From: Lagopus muta
Taxonomy: Eukaryota > Chordata > Aves > Galliformes > Phasianidae
Direction of reading: 5' to 3'
Length of the DNA stretch: 64,000 nt
Assembly (NCBI RefSeq): GCF_023343835.1
Contig: NC_064439.1
Coordinates: 32,996,508 to 33,060,507 of the forward strand
The position numbers were made by a program, and so were the translations under genes. Below the pieces are notes generated by a model. That model did no database searches, was not told the DNA's origin, and saw nothing but the letters and a program-made list of their open reading frames with translations. This document shows, one piece after another, positions 36,363 to 50,424 of the stretch. Position 1 is the stretch's first letter. Each line of letters starts with the position of its first letter.

Positions 36363-37797
36363 TGTTCCTTTTTTTCTCCTCATTGCATTCATTTCCGAAT
36401 CACGTTAGTCTGGACAATGTATGGAGCTGTCATTGTCAAGGGTCCAATTAGCATGGCAGCAGGAGACCTATCATTCAAAGCAATGTGGAGGAAGTAATTC
36501 TGGGGCACGTTTTAAGATTTAAGTGATCTTAAAACATGATCTCACAAATATCTTCCACTTCCCAGGAATGGAGGTTTCAGTACTTTATTCACCCATTAGT
36601 CACCCATTTGCTTGGTACCCAAGTAAAGTAACTTACCTGCAAGCATTTAACTACTGGAGCTGAATGCTTTATTACCTTTGTTTCCTTTACATCAAACTGA
36701 TCTTCTCTAAGAGCCATATATCACTCCCTGGTTAAAAGTACTGATTCTGCTTCAGCACATCAAGGCATTCTATTCTGTAACACAGTTGTACAATACAAGG
36801 AAATGAGAGGGGGGACGTCTCCATCTGGCAGATGATCCTCAGAAGTGGAAAAGAAGATGTGCAGGCTTATGCTATTAAACTTTTTGAGCTCAAATGGAAT
36901 CCAGCTGTGTAGGATCCACTGCATTCTTGCAGTTAACTACTCGCAGGATGTATATTTTCAAACCCTTTATTTTTGTTTTCTTTAATTGTTGGGGCCTGAG
37001 ATCATAAACGCCTCAGTGTTTCAAAAGTGAAGTGCAGCTCTTGGTAATTTGTTCTAATCGACTGCCATAAGACATGTCTGCTCCATAACCTTGAATGCTT
37101 TTTCTCTCCCCTAACAACAGAATATACTTATTGCAAAAAATAAACATCTGGTTTGAATTGAACATCAAATTGCAGTTAGCTTCAAGTGCCAACTATTAAA
37201 TTACCTCAAATGTGTTATGTTTGAACATGATTTTTCAAGACAGCTAAATTTTTTAACTGTAGCACAAATGCGTGTGTAAAATTACTTTAGGAGATTGATT
37301 CCCTTGAAGACCCCCCCCCCTTTTCCTCTTTTTTTTTTTTTTTCATGTGTGTGGCTTGGTCCTTGTTTGCAGTTGCAGTTTCCAGAAAACACTAATCACA
37401 AAGTTTCTTACATAGCCAAATATGCCTCATCAGGTGTTAACAGGAAGAAAAGCTCTATGTAGGCCAACATAACATCAACATGCAGAGGGATTGTCACAGC
37501 AGTCCAAAACCCAGTAAGTCGGACCAGAAAATCATGTGTAGCAAGATTACATCTGCAGTTTGGTCAGGAGGCAAAACGTTAAAATTGATATCTTCATTTG
37601 AAAAAACCCAATCTCTAACAGTATCGGGATGAATATTACAGTCTCATTTGCATTATGCCATTTCAGTCTTACAGCTTTATACAAATTTTGCTTTTTTCAT
37701 TGAAGTCTCTCTTCATTAAGCTCTCTTTTTGTAAGAGAAATTTCACTTTTTTTTTTGCTTTTCTTTTTTTGTTTAAGTATGTTTCCAGCCCCCTCAG

Positions 37798-37799
<2 letters not shown>

Positions 37800-37845
<46 letters not shown>
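37800..37845. repeat. (AT)n dinucleotide microsatellite
   Basis: About 23 uninterrupted AT units. It generates the run of Y/I codons in the chance open frames crossing it. Confidence 0.98.
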
Positions 37846-37848
<3 letters not shown>

Positions 37849-40144
37849 AACTATTGAAAGCAAATTCAAACAAAGACCAAATCCGCTGTTTTGTTAATGC
37901 TCATAATTTCGGTGGGATTGCGACTGACAGAGTTGCTGTGGCTTCTTTATGTTCTGAGGAGGAGGAAAAAAAGTGAATATTTTATTCACTGTGAGAGGGC
38001 TGTAAAAGGGGAAGTGTAAATGAAAACCATTTCTACACAGCCCTCCTCCAAACCAAAACAGAGTAGCTGCAAGTGAAGTGCAGACCAATGCTATTATTGT
38101 TTACTTCTTCTTCCCAGACGCTGATCAAAGTGAAACTACAAGGAGAATTGAAGAAAAAATAAAACTAAAAAGCACAGATGACTGCAGCTGGGCAAATTGC
38201 TGGCAATTACTCTGATGAATTCTAAATTGGACGTGACCCAGTGTCAGTTGTTGTCTATGCTGTGTTCTCATGGGAGGTGATTGTAATTGTTGTGATGCTC
38301 AAACAAGATTAGTCCAAGGAGGAAGCAGCAATTATAAAGGTGGGGCCATCTGATCTGAAGTTTAAATGTTACTGAACATTGTTGATGACACTGACTGGTT
38401 TTAACTACAACATTTGAGTACTAAAACACAAATTAGGGTTACTGAGAAATAAGAAGAAAGTTTAATCATAACAAAAATCTACGGAATTACTTCATGTACA
38501 GCATGGGAAAAACACTGTTGGCATGTGGACAGTAAATATATGAAGAATGACTTCACTGGCCACACATGTTGTTGGCTTGAGTGACAAGCATAAATCCAAC
38601 AAAGAATACCAAATGGACACTTTTCATTCAAAAAAACAAAATCCTTACTAGCCAACTTCATCACTGCTAGACATTCAAAGTATCCAGGAAGTGGACATAT
38701 CTGAGCAGCACTCATACTCCAAAATATGTGAGTAGGAGGAAGAAAACAGCATCTTTAACCAGCACTTCTGCTTGTATGACTTTTCCTTGACCATCACTTA
38801 GAGAAGTCACCAGATTATAGTCCACGGTAGAATAGCTTCTCAGTTGCTACTTAAGTAATACACATGTCTAGGGCTGAAAGCTGTCAACTCCTTGTTAATT
38901 CTATTCTTTAACTTTAGTTTGACAGAGTTATTTCAGTTCATGTTACTTGTTGGCAAACGTGCTGATAGAAAATGCAGTGAAAGCCATTTGGTTTCTTTAA
39001 GTACTTTGGAAGAGCTGACACTGGTATTTGTGTTCTTGAGGATAACTGAATGAGGGTGTAACATGAAAGTCACTGCCACAGAAACAGCACAATTGCAAGG
39101 AAAAAACAGTAGGGAGGTCAGTCCAGGAGGCAGTGCCCCTTCCCATCAGAAGGGTCATGGGGCACTAAGAAATGAAGGAGCGTTCTGGGACCAGATGTGG
39201 TGATTAGGCTGTGGGTAACCAAACAGGCACATAGCTGGTACTATTTGCAATTACACACCCTGACATATAGAAAATGCATTCCAAACATCTGTTCAACTAT
39301 CAAAGCCAGTTTTAAAAGCAACGTTATTTACTTGCCTTCAATTTTTCCCCCAAAATTCACCTTCCTGTTTATTATTAAATAATTAATATTAATTAATTTA
39401 TTAAAAATATTAATAGTGAAAGTAAAAAATGGAAGATTCAAAAACCTTAAACTCCTAATTTTCAGCTCAGATGTGTTACATTACATAGAAAGCTGTTCCA
39501 AAGTAAGTCCCAAATTCCAGAGGATTCTTTCTACTGCAACATGGAGCAGCTGCTTCTGCTGAAGCTCACGCAAGCAGGCAGATTCTAAGGATCTAAGGTA
39601 GGCTAACAACTTTTCTTGCTGAAAGAATTTCTGGAAATCTGTTCCAAGTGGTGTTACAACAAAATTATAGAATAGGATTTAGTATCTGAGCAGGATTATT
39701 TCATTACTTTGCAACACGGTACCTATATCCATTCTTTAACATAATCTACTGAACTGGATATGCCTTGAGCAACAGGGATGTTGAAACCTAATAAAGCAAC
39801 TGTTTTTTATGTCTGTGAAAGTTGTTGGAGACCACAAATTACTCATTTCTGAATAAATATACTTTCAAATTCTATGAAGGAGATGTATAACCTCACTCAC
39901 CAATTCAAACAAGGATGTTTGGACAAAAGAAAAGAATGAGAAAGCATGTCTTTGCCTTGGGAAAGGGGATCCAAGTAAAACAGGGAGAAAAGTGTCAAAG
40001 AAAACTATCTGCCCTAGAAATGCTCCACAATCTTCTGCAGGAACAATAGGTAGTGGGAAAAGGACTGAAGTCATGGATGTTGCAGACTGTTAGGGAAACT
40101 CAGGCAGAGAATGTGTGTGCAGAGCTTTGTATAAACATTACCAA

Positions 40145-40470
40145 ACTGTGGAGCTCTTAGAGCAGGTCCAGAGGAGGGCCACTAAGACGATCAGAGGGCT
40201 GGAGCACCTCTCCTATGAGGAAAGGTTGAGGGAACTGGGCTTGTTTAGCTTAGAGAAGAGAAGGCTCCGGGAAGACCTCATTGTGGCCTTCCAGTACTTC
40301 AAGGGAGCATATAAACAGGAGGGGGAATGGCTGTTTACAAGGATGGATAGTGATAGGACAAGGGAGAATGGTTTTAAACTGAGACAGAGGAGATTTACGT
40401 TAGATATTGGGAGGAAGTTTATCACACGGAGGGTGGTGATGCACTGGGACACACTGCCCAAGGAGGTAAA
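40145..40470 (+). mobile_element. CR1 LINE ORF2 C-terminal fragment, plus orientation
   Basis: A frame open across this block reads [20 protein letters not shown], continues through an [20 protein letters not shown] stretch, and later ENGFKLRQ and WDTLPKEV. These are the well-known CR1 ORF2 C-terminal segments. The fragment ends within the 'LPKEV' region without the usual 3' UTR and terminal repeats, so both ends are truncated. The frame is still open for over 100 codons, implying a relatively young copy. It is a transposon remnant, not a host gene. Confidence 0.92.
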
Positions 40471-43400
40471 TTGTTTGTCCCCAGGGATGAACTTCTGAAG
40501 AAACATTCTTGAACCAAAACTTTTCAAGGGGCTTAAATGAGATGGCTGGTAACCCTCTTATTTTCTGAAGCAAGAAGAGAGAAATTGTGTGCAGGAAACT
40601 GTTTAGATTTCCTGTGAAAAAAACCCAAAACAGTATAGGTGCTGGCAATCCTCAAAATGTAGTCTATATTTTTTTGTTTTTGTTTTGTTTTGTTTTTCCC
40701 CAATAAAATATGAAAACAGAGGAGGAAGAATGAAAGTAGAAGAGTGAAGGAAAGATAGAGAAGGAAATTTTAAATTGAAAGTACAGTCAGTAGAAGAAAA
40801 CAAAAAAATTATATAAAAGAAACCAAATAAAGCATTAATGGTTGCATTTTACAAAATGCATATAAGTTTGTGCATGTATTTCTTCTTCCCTGAAAATGAG
40901 CAGGGCTCCCTTCTCTCTATCCCTAGTTCCAAAAGTCCAAAACTGCCAAAAGTTCAGCTACTATTCTGGACATCCAGTAGTGCATGGAGACCAACTTGGC
41001 TATGGTGTCTCTCCTTCCAGCTGCCCCAGGGCCAGGAAGGGCCTGGGATCCTACCAAAATTGCTTACTGCTGAACAATGTAGCTCTGCTGCTGGAGGCAG
41101 AAACCTACTGTGCAGATGGGCCATTTTTTCCAAGAAATATCTGTCACCAGAGATCTCTGGCCACTTAGCTGGAAGAGGAGTGGTAGGGAGAGTGTTGAAA
41201 CAGTGATAAAAATAAAAAAAAAATAAAAGAGAGAGACAGAAAGAGATCTCTATCTCCTGAATGTCAGACAGGGATATAGGAGTGGTATGATTCTGCAGAA
41301 TGAAGCAATCCTATGGGATCTTCTGGCCTTGACTTTTTATAATGTGGTCACAGATGCTGCATGCTTCAACCCTCCTCCTTCCCCAAGCCCATGTTGGCTG
41401 TCCTTCTTGTCCTCACTGCAGTTTTATCTTCAGGAAAAGTCTCTCTGTTATTTTCCCGTTCTTGTCTCCTGGCTCCACAACTGATCCCAAGAATACAGTT
41501 TGTCCTCTGGGCTCCTCACCCACACAGCTGTGGTGGAAATCTGGGGGTGCTGCTGCCTGTCTCTTTCCCTGCAGTTGCTCGTCCCTGGCAAGCAGAGGGA
41601 GGCTGTCCTCCACATCCCATCCAGCCGGGAGCAGTCTGCAGGGGCTGAGTGCTTGCACACAAGGAAGGACTCTTAAGATCCAAGCAGGAGCAATGGGAAG
41701 CAGCAGCAGCAATGAGCAGGCATGCTGCCAGCGTGATACTGAAGGGCCAATTTGAGCCCAACAGCCTCTAGCACGCTGAAGGTCTGAAGCTGAGGCTCCT
41801 TAGTGAAGGCTTAATTGTACGGACATACAGCACCATCATCCCAGTCATCATGGCAGCTCAACGTGTGTCTTCCCTTCTATGATGCCTGATGTGTTTGCTC
41901 ACCTTTTAGAGTGGGATGCCATTTGATACAGGCCTGTTATTTACCCAGTAGAAATTTGTTTCTATCATTTAGGCTTTGTCATTCACAGGTTATCTTGACA
42001 GAGAGCAACAGTGTGTACTGCCAGCAGTGCCAATCTCTAGTGCATGTGAGATGGAAGGACAGAAGGAATCAGCGTGCACCAGCAAGCACAGCTGTTACAC
42101 TAATAGCACTTGTTCTAGCCTAAACTCAGTGTGAAAGTACAGCTTGTTTTCCTCCCACAGCTTTATTCAGCACACCAGTAAACAAGGGAATCACAACCTT
42201 ACACCTGCACAGGGAACACTGAAATCCTACAGTGTATATGGAAAAAATGCTCAAAGTCAACATGCATCAACGTGCAATAGAATGCTGGCACAAAACTGCA
42301 GTCCACTGGGGATATTTTCTGCTTAAGAAACAGTTTTGGAAGGAAAAACGTGTCCCCTATAATGCCTTTTAGTCATTTGTTTTTCTTCATCCTTGCCTAT
42401 TTTTCTGCTGCTTGAGATGACCCTTGTTGGGAGAATCTAGACAGACTGCTAGAAGTGCCACATTACAAAGAATTCGGGTTTGTGACAGTTAGTTGCTCTT
42501 TCTGCTGAATCCTTTTAAAGCAAAAGGGATTGAGTTAATATGTTTTTACTGTATCAGTTCCTCTGCTCTACTGTTTCCCATGGCCTAGCAGAGGAAGTCT
42601 GACTGCCAAGTGTTTTCTCATGTTGTTTAATCTGATACAAAAGGTCACCTCAAGTGTCCTTTTGGAATTTGCTCTAGAGCTGAGTATAATAGGTGGCAGC
42701 CCCGAGAAGAATGTATGTTGCTAAACTTTAGAAATGTTTGGGGTTTTAGATACAAACAGATGTTTCCTTTTGGTAGCTTCATTTTCCGTGTAATATTCCA
42801 ACAAGTATAACAGGCGTAGCTGAATCACAGAAGAACATTTTCCAAAAATTAATTAGCTTCACACACTGTGTCACCAGTAATGAGAATATGACTTCACAGT
42901 TGGGTGAAAGAAATCAGTAATTGTTTTGTTTAATCAGACCCCAGTTTAAATAGACAACCAATTCTTCTTAATATCCAGAACTAATTTTTGCAGTGAAAGC
43001 AGGAAGACAGAAAGACTGACTCATGTTCACGTTTGATGCAAATTGAAATTAGTAAAACTTGGGCTTCCTTGGGATTCACCATGCTACTCCAATTTGTATG
43101 CTGTATTTATGTTGATAAACTAAATATAGGAAAAACAAATTAATCTGAATAAACTAGTAAGCAACTAAGTTTTTATGCTGTAAATCTGCAGTCTAGATTT
43201 CTTATTAACATATAATAAGCAGTTTTAACTACATTGTCACATTTCTCCAAAATAATCCTTCTCTCCAAAGTGATACTTAGCTTTACGTAACTGCACATGG
43301 ATAGCCAATAAAATCTTTCTGGATATATGGAGAGGGTTTCTGTCCTCTCAGGACAAACTATTCCGTACTACCTTTTCAGATGCAAAGCACTTGATCTTAA

Positions 43401-45469
43401 GAGGTTTATATGTGTGAGTCAGTCATAATGACTTCCAAGGAAAGGATGAGTCAGCAATATCCAGAATTTGAGGATACAATAAGGACTGTAGAAATATTAA
43501 ACAAAAGCTATTAAAAACGCTTCAGCTTTACAACTAAGCACATAGAGCATCAACTCCAGCTACTGATCTCAAAACATACAGAGGTCATTCCATCTCTCTT
43601 TGGAGTTCTGATGTAATGACCCATTGGCTGTAGTTATGCTTAAATACTTAAGACAAAGGAAAAAGGGGCCGATTACACAGCAGGAAACAAATAAAGCGAG
43701 AAACAAACAAAGAAATAAATAAAAACAAAAGCCATCCCCCAAGGGGACCTGAGAAATACAGGCTAAAGCCAGCAGCATGCAGAGGAGAAGGATGTGCAAA
43801 ATGAGAACAGTGTTTTGGAGAAGTACGTTGGTTTTGTAGATCCTCTGTGTGATGTATGTATTACTCCTGTCTTGATTATTCAGATTTATGAATAAAACCT
43901 CAGTTTCTGACTATTCCTGTCTGATTCTGACTGTTTTAGGTCAAAAAAGGACTGTCTGAAAAACAGGAAGCTACGCAATCCCTTTGATGTGCAAACCCAT
44001 GCAGGCAATAAAAGCCCCCAACGCTGTCCAGGATGTCAGCATTTTATGGCCTTCTGTAAAGAAACTTAGGAAACTAGGTTCATCCAAAACAGAAAGATCA
44101 AATACACAGAACAGGGGAGCTCTGACAGCTATTCCCCTCTCAGGAGAGAGGCAGCAGACTTTCAGAAGAATCAGACCAAATTAGAAATCACTGGGGCTGT
44201 CTGCCAGGATTATTGTCAGCTGAATGGTAAAGCTTTAGGCAAGGAACACATTTTCTAAATTCATAATCCTTTCCTCTTGTACTTTGTTCATATGACATAA
44301 TAACAGCACACATTACAAGCACTGGTTGTTCTGGACAGAAATGCAGACTGAGTGGTTACAGTAGACAGAACAGGTTAAAACTGAGAGTGGGAGATTCAGC
44401 TCTTGACAGCTCCTTGCAGATAACAAAGAAGAACAAAAGGCATCAAATAGTTCTTAGGAGTTAAATGGGGATGGTCACACATGAATTTGGGCAGCTATCT
44501 ATATAATGGATAAAACGCTGAACTGGAATGCCTCCATCGGCCCACCTTTTGTGCATTTTTAAGGCATCATGTTTTCTATGCACCTGCAGCTTCTCAGGCT
44601 GGCTGCTCAGCATACCTTAAATACATATTTCAGTTGCTTTTGCTGTGTTACTGCAGAAACTTCCAGCCAAACAGAGAAGGAGGTAATAGCACGGGGGAGA
44701 AAACAAAGAATACTCTGGACAAAGAAAACAAAACAAGCAAACAAACTGATATGCCCTATAGGTAAAAAGTCAGTACTGGTGATGTTTTGCACATACTCAA
44801 ATTGTGCAGCGTTCCCAACCTCAATAGCCAAATGAATATTCCACTGAATACACACAGTCGGATCCTGCCACTGCTGTTCGCCGTTTACAAAGTTCTAATC
44901 TAGAAGTTCTTTATTGCAACAATAATAAACAAGTTTTTTAAAAGAAAAAATAAAAAACAACAACTAATCAACCAACCAAAAAAAGTCTCCAACACTTGTT
45001 TCAGGTGTTAGGAAACCTTTTATTTTTCCTTTTCCATAGGTGACTGACTGCATATTGCAAATCCTTGTAGATTAAGATGATTTTCTATCATGATAGAAGT
45101 GAAAAGCTTAGAAGTACAAAGCTGTATGTGAGAACATCAGCAGTTTTCCAGGTACCGCTGTGCTAACTGGAATGGTTTTCATTTTTAGCGGATTGCATGA
45201 AGATGCACCATCGAACTGAAGCCCAGTATGCCTGAGGTGCACTTGCAAGGGTAAATTTAGCCAACAAATGCCTCCAAAATATATGTGTGTTTGTATCGTT
45301 ACAAGCTAGCAGCTTGGAATTCATTACCATTTTCTGGATGGGACGTGCTCTAAGTACCTCTAAGTAAGATCTTTTTGATGCTGCCTTTAGTGTAAAACCT
45401 ATTTATAGCTTTACAGTTGTAAAGCCAGCTTAGGTCAATATATATGTGTTACAGAATAAATACATCTTC
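40471..45469. other. Intergenic sequence, no gene recognised
   Basis: Unique-looking DNA. Frames at 41342-41755 (+) and 41413-41712 (-) overlap on opposite strands and lack any recognisable motif. Short T/GT and A-rich tracts only. Confidence 0.55.
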
Positions 45470-45592
45470 TCACAGAATCACACAGTCACAGAATCACAGA
45501 ATGGCCAGGGTTGGAAGGGACTTCAAGGATCATGAATCTCTAACCCCCTTGCCACATGCAGGGCCACCAACCTCCCCATTTAATACTAGCCA
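45470..45592 (-). mobile_element. CR1 LINE 3' terminal fragment, minus orientation
   Basis: It begins with near-repeats of the CR1 terminus (CACAGAATCA, TCACAGAATCACAGAATGG), then GGGTTGGAAGGGACTTCAAG and GGGCCACCAACCTCCCCATT. This is the extreme 3' end of a CR1 on the minus strand, about 120 bp long. Confidence 0.92.
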
Positions 45593-48072
45593 TTCTAGGA
45601 GAAGGATTCTGACCCTGAATGTCTTTTCCATGTGAGCCATGAGAGTGGAAGGAAGGGATGTCTTGAGCTCCTGCTGGGACTCTGCAGTCTCAGTTCTTAG
45701 GGATATATCCGGGCCGGAAAACCAGAAGCCTCTGCGCTTGCCTTTGTGCCAGCAGAATCCTATCAGCGAGGTCACAGTGAGTCATTCCAATCACAAACTG
45801 CTTCTGAATAAAATAACTTCAATTTAAGCAGAAATTATTTAAAATTCATGTATTCCTTCTTCCTCTTTCTGAGAGCAGACTCCATTTAAAACAGGTGTTA
45901 TCTCTATTTCAAATCAGACAAAACAAACAAAAATATCTAGAAGAATCCTATCCTCTACTTCTTCCTAATGCAGAGCCTGCTCTACGTCCTCCTCTCCATG
46001 CCCACAGTCAAAATTTATGATAGAATTACGTGGGCTAACCAGGAAAAAAACACAAAACCTCCATTATGCTGAGCTTTAAAAACAAGCTAAGAAAAAACAA
46101 ATAACTGAAAGGATACCAGGCTAAATAGAATATCCCTAATGTGTTTTGCTGAAGGAGAAAGCACAACACTGCTTTTTAAGATGTTCAGAGTTAGGGTTCG
46201 GAATTAACAGTGATCATGAAAGATTCCCTCTTTTAGATAATTATCACCTGAGAAAGGTGTCTCCATGCCAGTTAACACTCAAGCTCATCTCTTCAAGCTG
46301 TATTTTTTCTTTTTTTCTTTCCTTTAGAGAAAGAGAGATTATTACACATGGATTATCAAATTAAAAATAAATATACCTTGAAGATCCAACACTGCGATAT
46401 ACACCAGATTGTAAATTATCATACATTCTCTTCAAATTCTTAGATTGTTCCTTGTTAATAAACATCCTTACTGTGTTTTCAGGCAGTTTTTTTCCAGCTA
46501 TTTATTTATACTTTATTATCCATTTAAATTCCTATAGCCTTGTTTGTGAAAACAAATGAAATATAGATGTATTTATAAAAACATAGCAAAGAGCATTTAT
46601 GTAAATAAATGTCCCTGCAATGATAGTAAGATAAATATTTGTGTTCGAAGACAATTGACTATTTTTCTACAGGAATTTAATTTCTATGGGAATTAAAACG
46701 TGTTTTTGAGAAAAGTCAACTTTTTATGGCTAAAAACACAACAACAGTATTGGGACAGGCAGCCAAAACTATGATATATTTAGAATAGAGCAAAAAGAAC
46801 AAATCCAGCATCCAACATACACAGTTTCCTAACATTTAGACCATATTTCTACATAACAATTATCAGATTATAGATAACATCTATAGCAGCATCTCTCAAA
46901 AGAGTAGCCCAGATGAAAAATCAAGTATCTCACCGTATATACACAGTTTGGCTACTTGGTTTTAAAACTCAGTTTTTTAAAGCAAAGTTGCACTTGTGGA
47001 CCTTGCACACCATACATACATCCTTGTTGGTCAAATAAATATGGCTTTAGGAAGTGAGAGAGTATTTCTCTTACTCAATGAAGTACTTTTCTGCAACTAC
47101 ATTGTACTGTGGAAAGAAACTGCAATTTAAATGTAGGTTTACTAATTAAATAATTATCCTGACAGAACTGAAGTAGACTCCTCTTCTTCCTATCAGTTCC
47201 TCACCTTCTCAGTCTCTCCCAGGAAACAGTAAGAAGGGAAAGGTAGGTTCAGTTTGCAGATCATTAACAATGTTCCAGTAAAGGTATGAACTCCTCCATA
47301 TAGGATTTTAGTCTAATGAGAATAGTCTAGCTTTTCTTGGATTGAGGACACGTGGGATGCCAAGAGTATCTGAGACTCTTTAAGCAGCTTCCTGTCTCTG
47401 GCTGCATTTTTCCTGCCTCTGCACTGCACCCCTGCATATTGCCACTACCACTTGTGCAAATTGAGCAGGATCAAAGAAACTGAGCTGGCCCAAAAAAATC
47501 AGGGAGAAGAGGGGTAATGGGAAAGGTTATTTTCCTGGAGGATTAATTTTGGAGTTCACCTTCCAGCTGCACAAACAGCACTAGCTGACAGCAGAGAAGG
47601 GCCAGGGACTGTGAGAGTGAGCAGGAGGTGGGCAGAGGCAGCTGAAACAGCCAGGGCTGCTGCAGGGAAACCCTCCTACCACTTGGGAATCTCCTGCAGT
47701 AGTCCACTGAATTGGATAGGACATGATTTTCAGCCTGTGATAGATAACTTGCCCAGTGATTGCTTACTGGTGGAAGGGTGCTCCGTTCGCTCTTCCTCAG
47801 GTTTCCTAGACTCCTGCAGGAGACATGGCAGTAAAACTTTCTGATAGAAGGAACATTCTGATCACAAACTGATAGCATACACACCCATTCAGAAAGGGCT
47901 GTTTTTTACAGTCATTCTATTAAAAAGACCTTACCTTAAAAATGACACAGGTACATCAAAATACTACTGGTAAAAATAGAGCCATGTAAAATTAATAACA
48001 TTCAGTTGCCAAATGTCACTGACATTTCTATTTCCTTGACCACCTGCTAGTCCAGACACCCCTGCCAAAAAA

Positions 48073-48105
<33 letters not shown>

Positions 48106-50424
48106 CTGTAACATCTGTGCATACAGCTTAAGTATTCCTAAAGTTACAGTACATGTAACTTCTACAGAATCACCACATCAACTTTTTTTTTGTTAGGAAG
48201 ATCTACATATTTACTTCTCCCAGGCTGGAACAACCAACCATTTCATTCCTGAAATTCAGAAAGAATCAGTGAATTCTTTCTGTGAAAGAATCAGTGAAAG
48301 AATTCTTAACTAAAACAACAGATATATGTCAATATGACATATTTGTATCAGTAGCCTGATAATACTGAATTGATATTATCTCACTCATAATTTTCAATTT
48401 TGTTTAGAAAGGATCATTAGTTCTTAAATGTAACAGCATCTGATTATTCTGCCTTGGGCCAGTGGTTTATCTGTCACAGAAATTATCATTTTAATTATTT
48501 TAGTGTTTGTACTATCCTAACATAGTACAACCCAAATAAACAACATGATGTATGGTGGAAAGGTGTGAGAGAATGAACTAAGAGAAACTCTGAAGAGCTG
48601 CAATCATAAAAATAAGCAGTCCTAGTAATACCAGGAAGTTACAGCTAGTCCATATATCTCAGATCACTCTTCAATCAATATAACACACCAGTTTTCCTTC
48701 AGCAAATGGATTTATTGATGTAACTTTTTATAACCATGTACAGCATCTATGCATCTCCCATTGGAAGAATATCCAGCGATAGAGCTAATGTTAGTGTAAC
48801 ACACAGCTTTACCCAACAATTCTCATTACATTTCTAACAACAAACAGTGGTGTACTCCACAGATGGTCATAAATGGCCAAAGAACCCAGATGATCAAAAG
48901 AATAGAAATGTAAGACTCTGATCAAAAAATAAAGAATGATTCTGGATTCCTTCGCTTTAAATTTTGTTCAGTGCTGTGTTCTGTAAGCGCTATGAATTTT
49001 ATTCCACATACCAACAACTGATCTTGGCCTTTGATATTCACCAAAACTGCTGCCTGTCAAAATGAAAATCTGAAGGGCTTTTTGCTGCTGACTCGGGAAT
49101 CAAACTAAAGTTAACTCTGAATTTTTCTCTCCGTTTAATAGGCAAAGGTCAAGACAAACTATCTAGTTCCTTTCCACTCCCCCTGATTGAATAAAAATCC
49201 CTCCAAACTTTAAAGTCTTGTTCTCTCCATTCAGCCACTGAATTCCAATTGAAGTTAGCAGTTACCAAGGTCTTTTGTAAACAGTTGATCATCTCAAAAG
49301 AAAGAAAAACTCCAAATTGTCTACTTGCAATTATGGTAATAAAGAACTTGTAGTCACAAACATCTCATGTCAGTGATGAACGTGTGAGATGAATGTTTCC
49401 AAAGACCACCAATTACCTCCTTCCAGCCATTCAGTTCAATGAGAGTTCATCTGAGGTTGCACATTAAATTCAAAGGAGAACAAGTAGTATCAGTGGTCTC
49501 AACAATTTACCAAACTCCATCTAGAACATTTGCATTTAAAGTGTAACCACAGTTTGGACATTTTTAATTAGTTCATTTTTAGACCACACAGAGAGAATTA
49601 TTTATGTAAACTAAGCCACCATATCTAATAGTAACATAACAACATTCTGTAAATATTTAAGAAAGTAAAACTCCAAGAAAGTAGAGAGCAATTGATCATA
49701 AAATGATTAGCATTGCTCTACTAAGAGAAACAAAATTCCAATCAAAAGGAAAAACAAAAACAAAGCACACATACAGCTTAAACTTAATATACTACTGCAC
49801 AAGAGTTTAACTTTAGTACTGCTCACTCAGCTACACAACACATAGAATCTAGATTAATATACAAAAATGTTTTATTTCACAGTGAGGTACATAAAGCTTC
49901 TAACTTTAGTAGGCTAAGGCTAAGAAAAGATTGCCTGTTATGATAGAGTTTCACATTTCTGACATATCCATAACAATTACTGTGAAGAAAGGCACCAATA
50001 TTATTTATTCATTGACAGTTTGCTTCTGCATCCACTCCTTGAGGAATGAAGATGGATTATCTGAGGGTCAGTGACCTACTGACCATCATGGACCCAGAGA
50101 ACTAAAACACACATTCATGCGTACAAGTACCCAACAGCATTTATTTAAAAAAAAAAATATCAAAAAAAGCTCGTTTGTAAACATATTACAAAATTCTGTT
50201 AGTTTTTTTCCTAGTGGTGTCAGCAATATATTCCTGTAAAACTAACCAGCTGTATTATTGTTTCCCGTTTACAAACAAATAAGAGAACACGCTTGTGCAC
50301 ATTAAATTGCCTCACATTCGAGTTAAAAAGGCACAGCATTCAAACCATCCAGCATGATACGGGCATTCCCAGCCCTCCGACTGACCTCCCGGCTGTATGG
50401 TTCGAGAGTAACAACATAGAAGAA
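45593..50424. other. Intergenic sequence between CR1 fragment and TRIL 3' end
   Basis: AT-rich DNA with an A-rich simple tract at 48066-48103 and a short perfect hairpin at 48258-48281. No gene or clear transposon recognised. The right part (49.8-50.4 kb) contains further minus-strand AATAAA candidates that would extend the TRIL 3' UTR if used. Confidence 0.5.
48258..48281. repeat. Small perfect inverted repeat
   Basis: AGAAAGAAT and ATTCTTTCT form a 9-bp stem with a 6-base loop. A GAAAGAATCAGTGA unit is repeated just downstream. No function is assigned. Confidence 0.8.

Larger units (their letters stand above)
35576..40144. other. Intergenic sequence with simple tracts
   Basis: No gene recognised. 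It includes a homopyrimidine C10/T-rich tract at 37311-37343, an AT microsatellite at 37800-37845, and an inverted SOX-like site at 36350-36362. Remaining sequence looks unique. Confidence 0.55.

Noticed and set aside
40115-40498. A 127-codon frame that looks like a conserved protein
   Set aside because: It is the CR1 ORF2 C-terminus, a transposon fragment and not a host gene.
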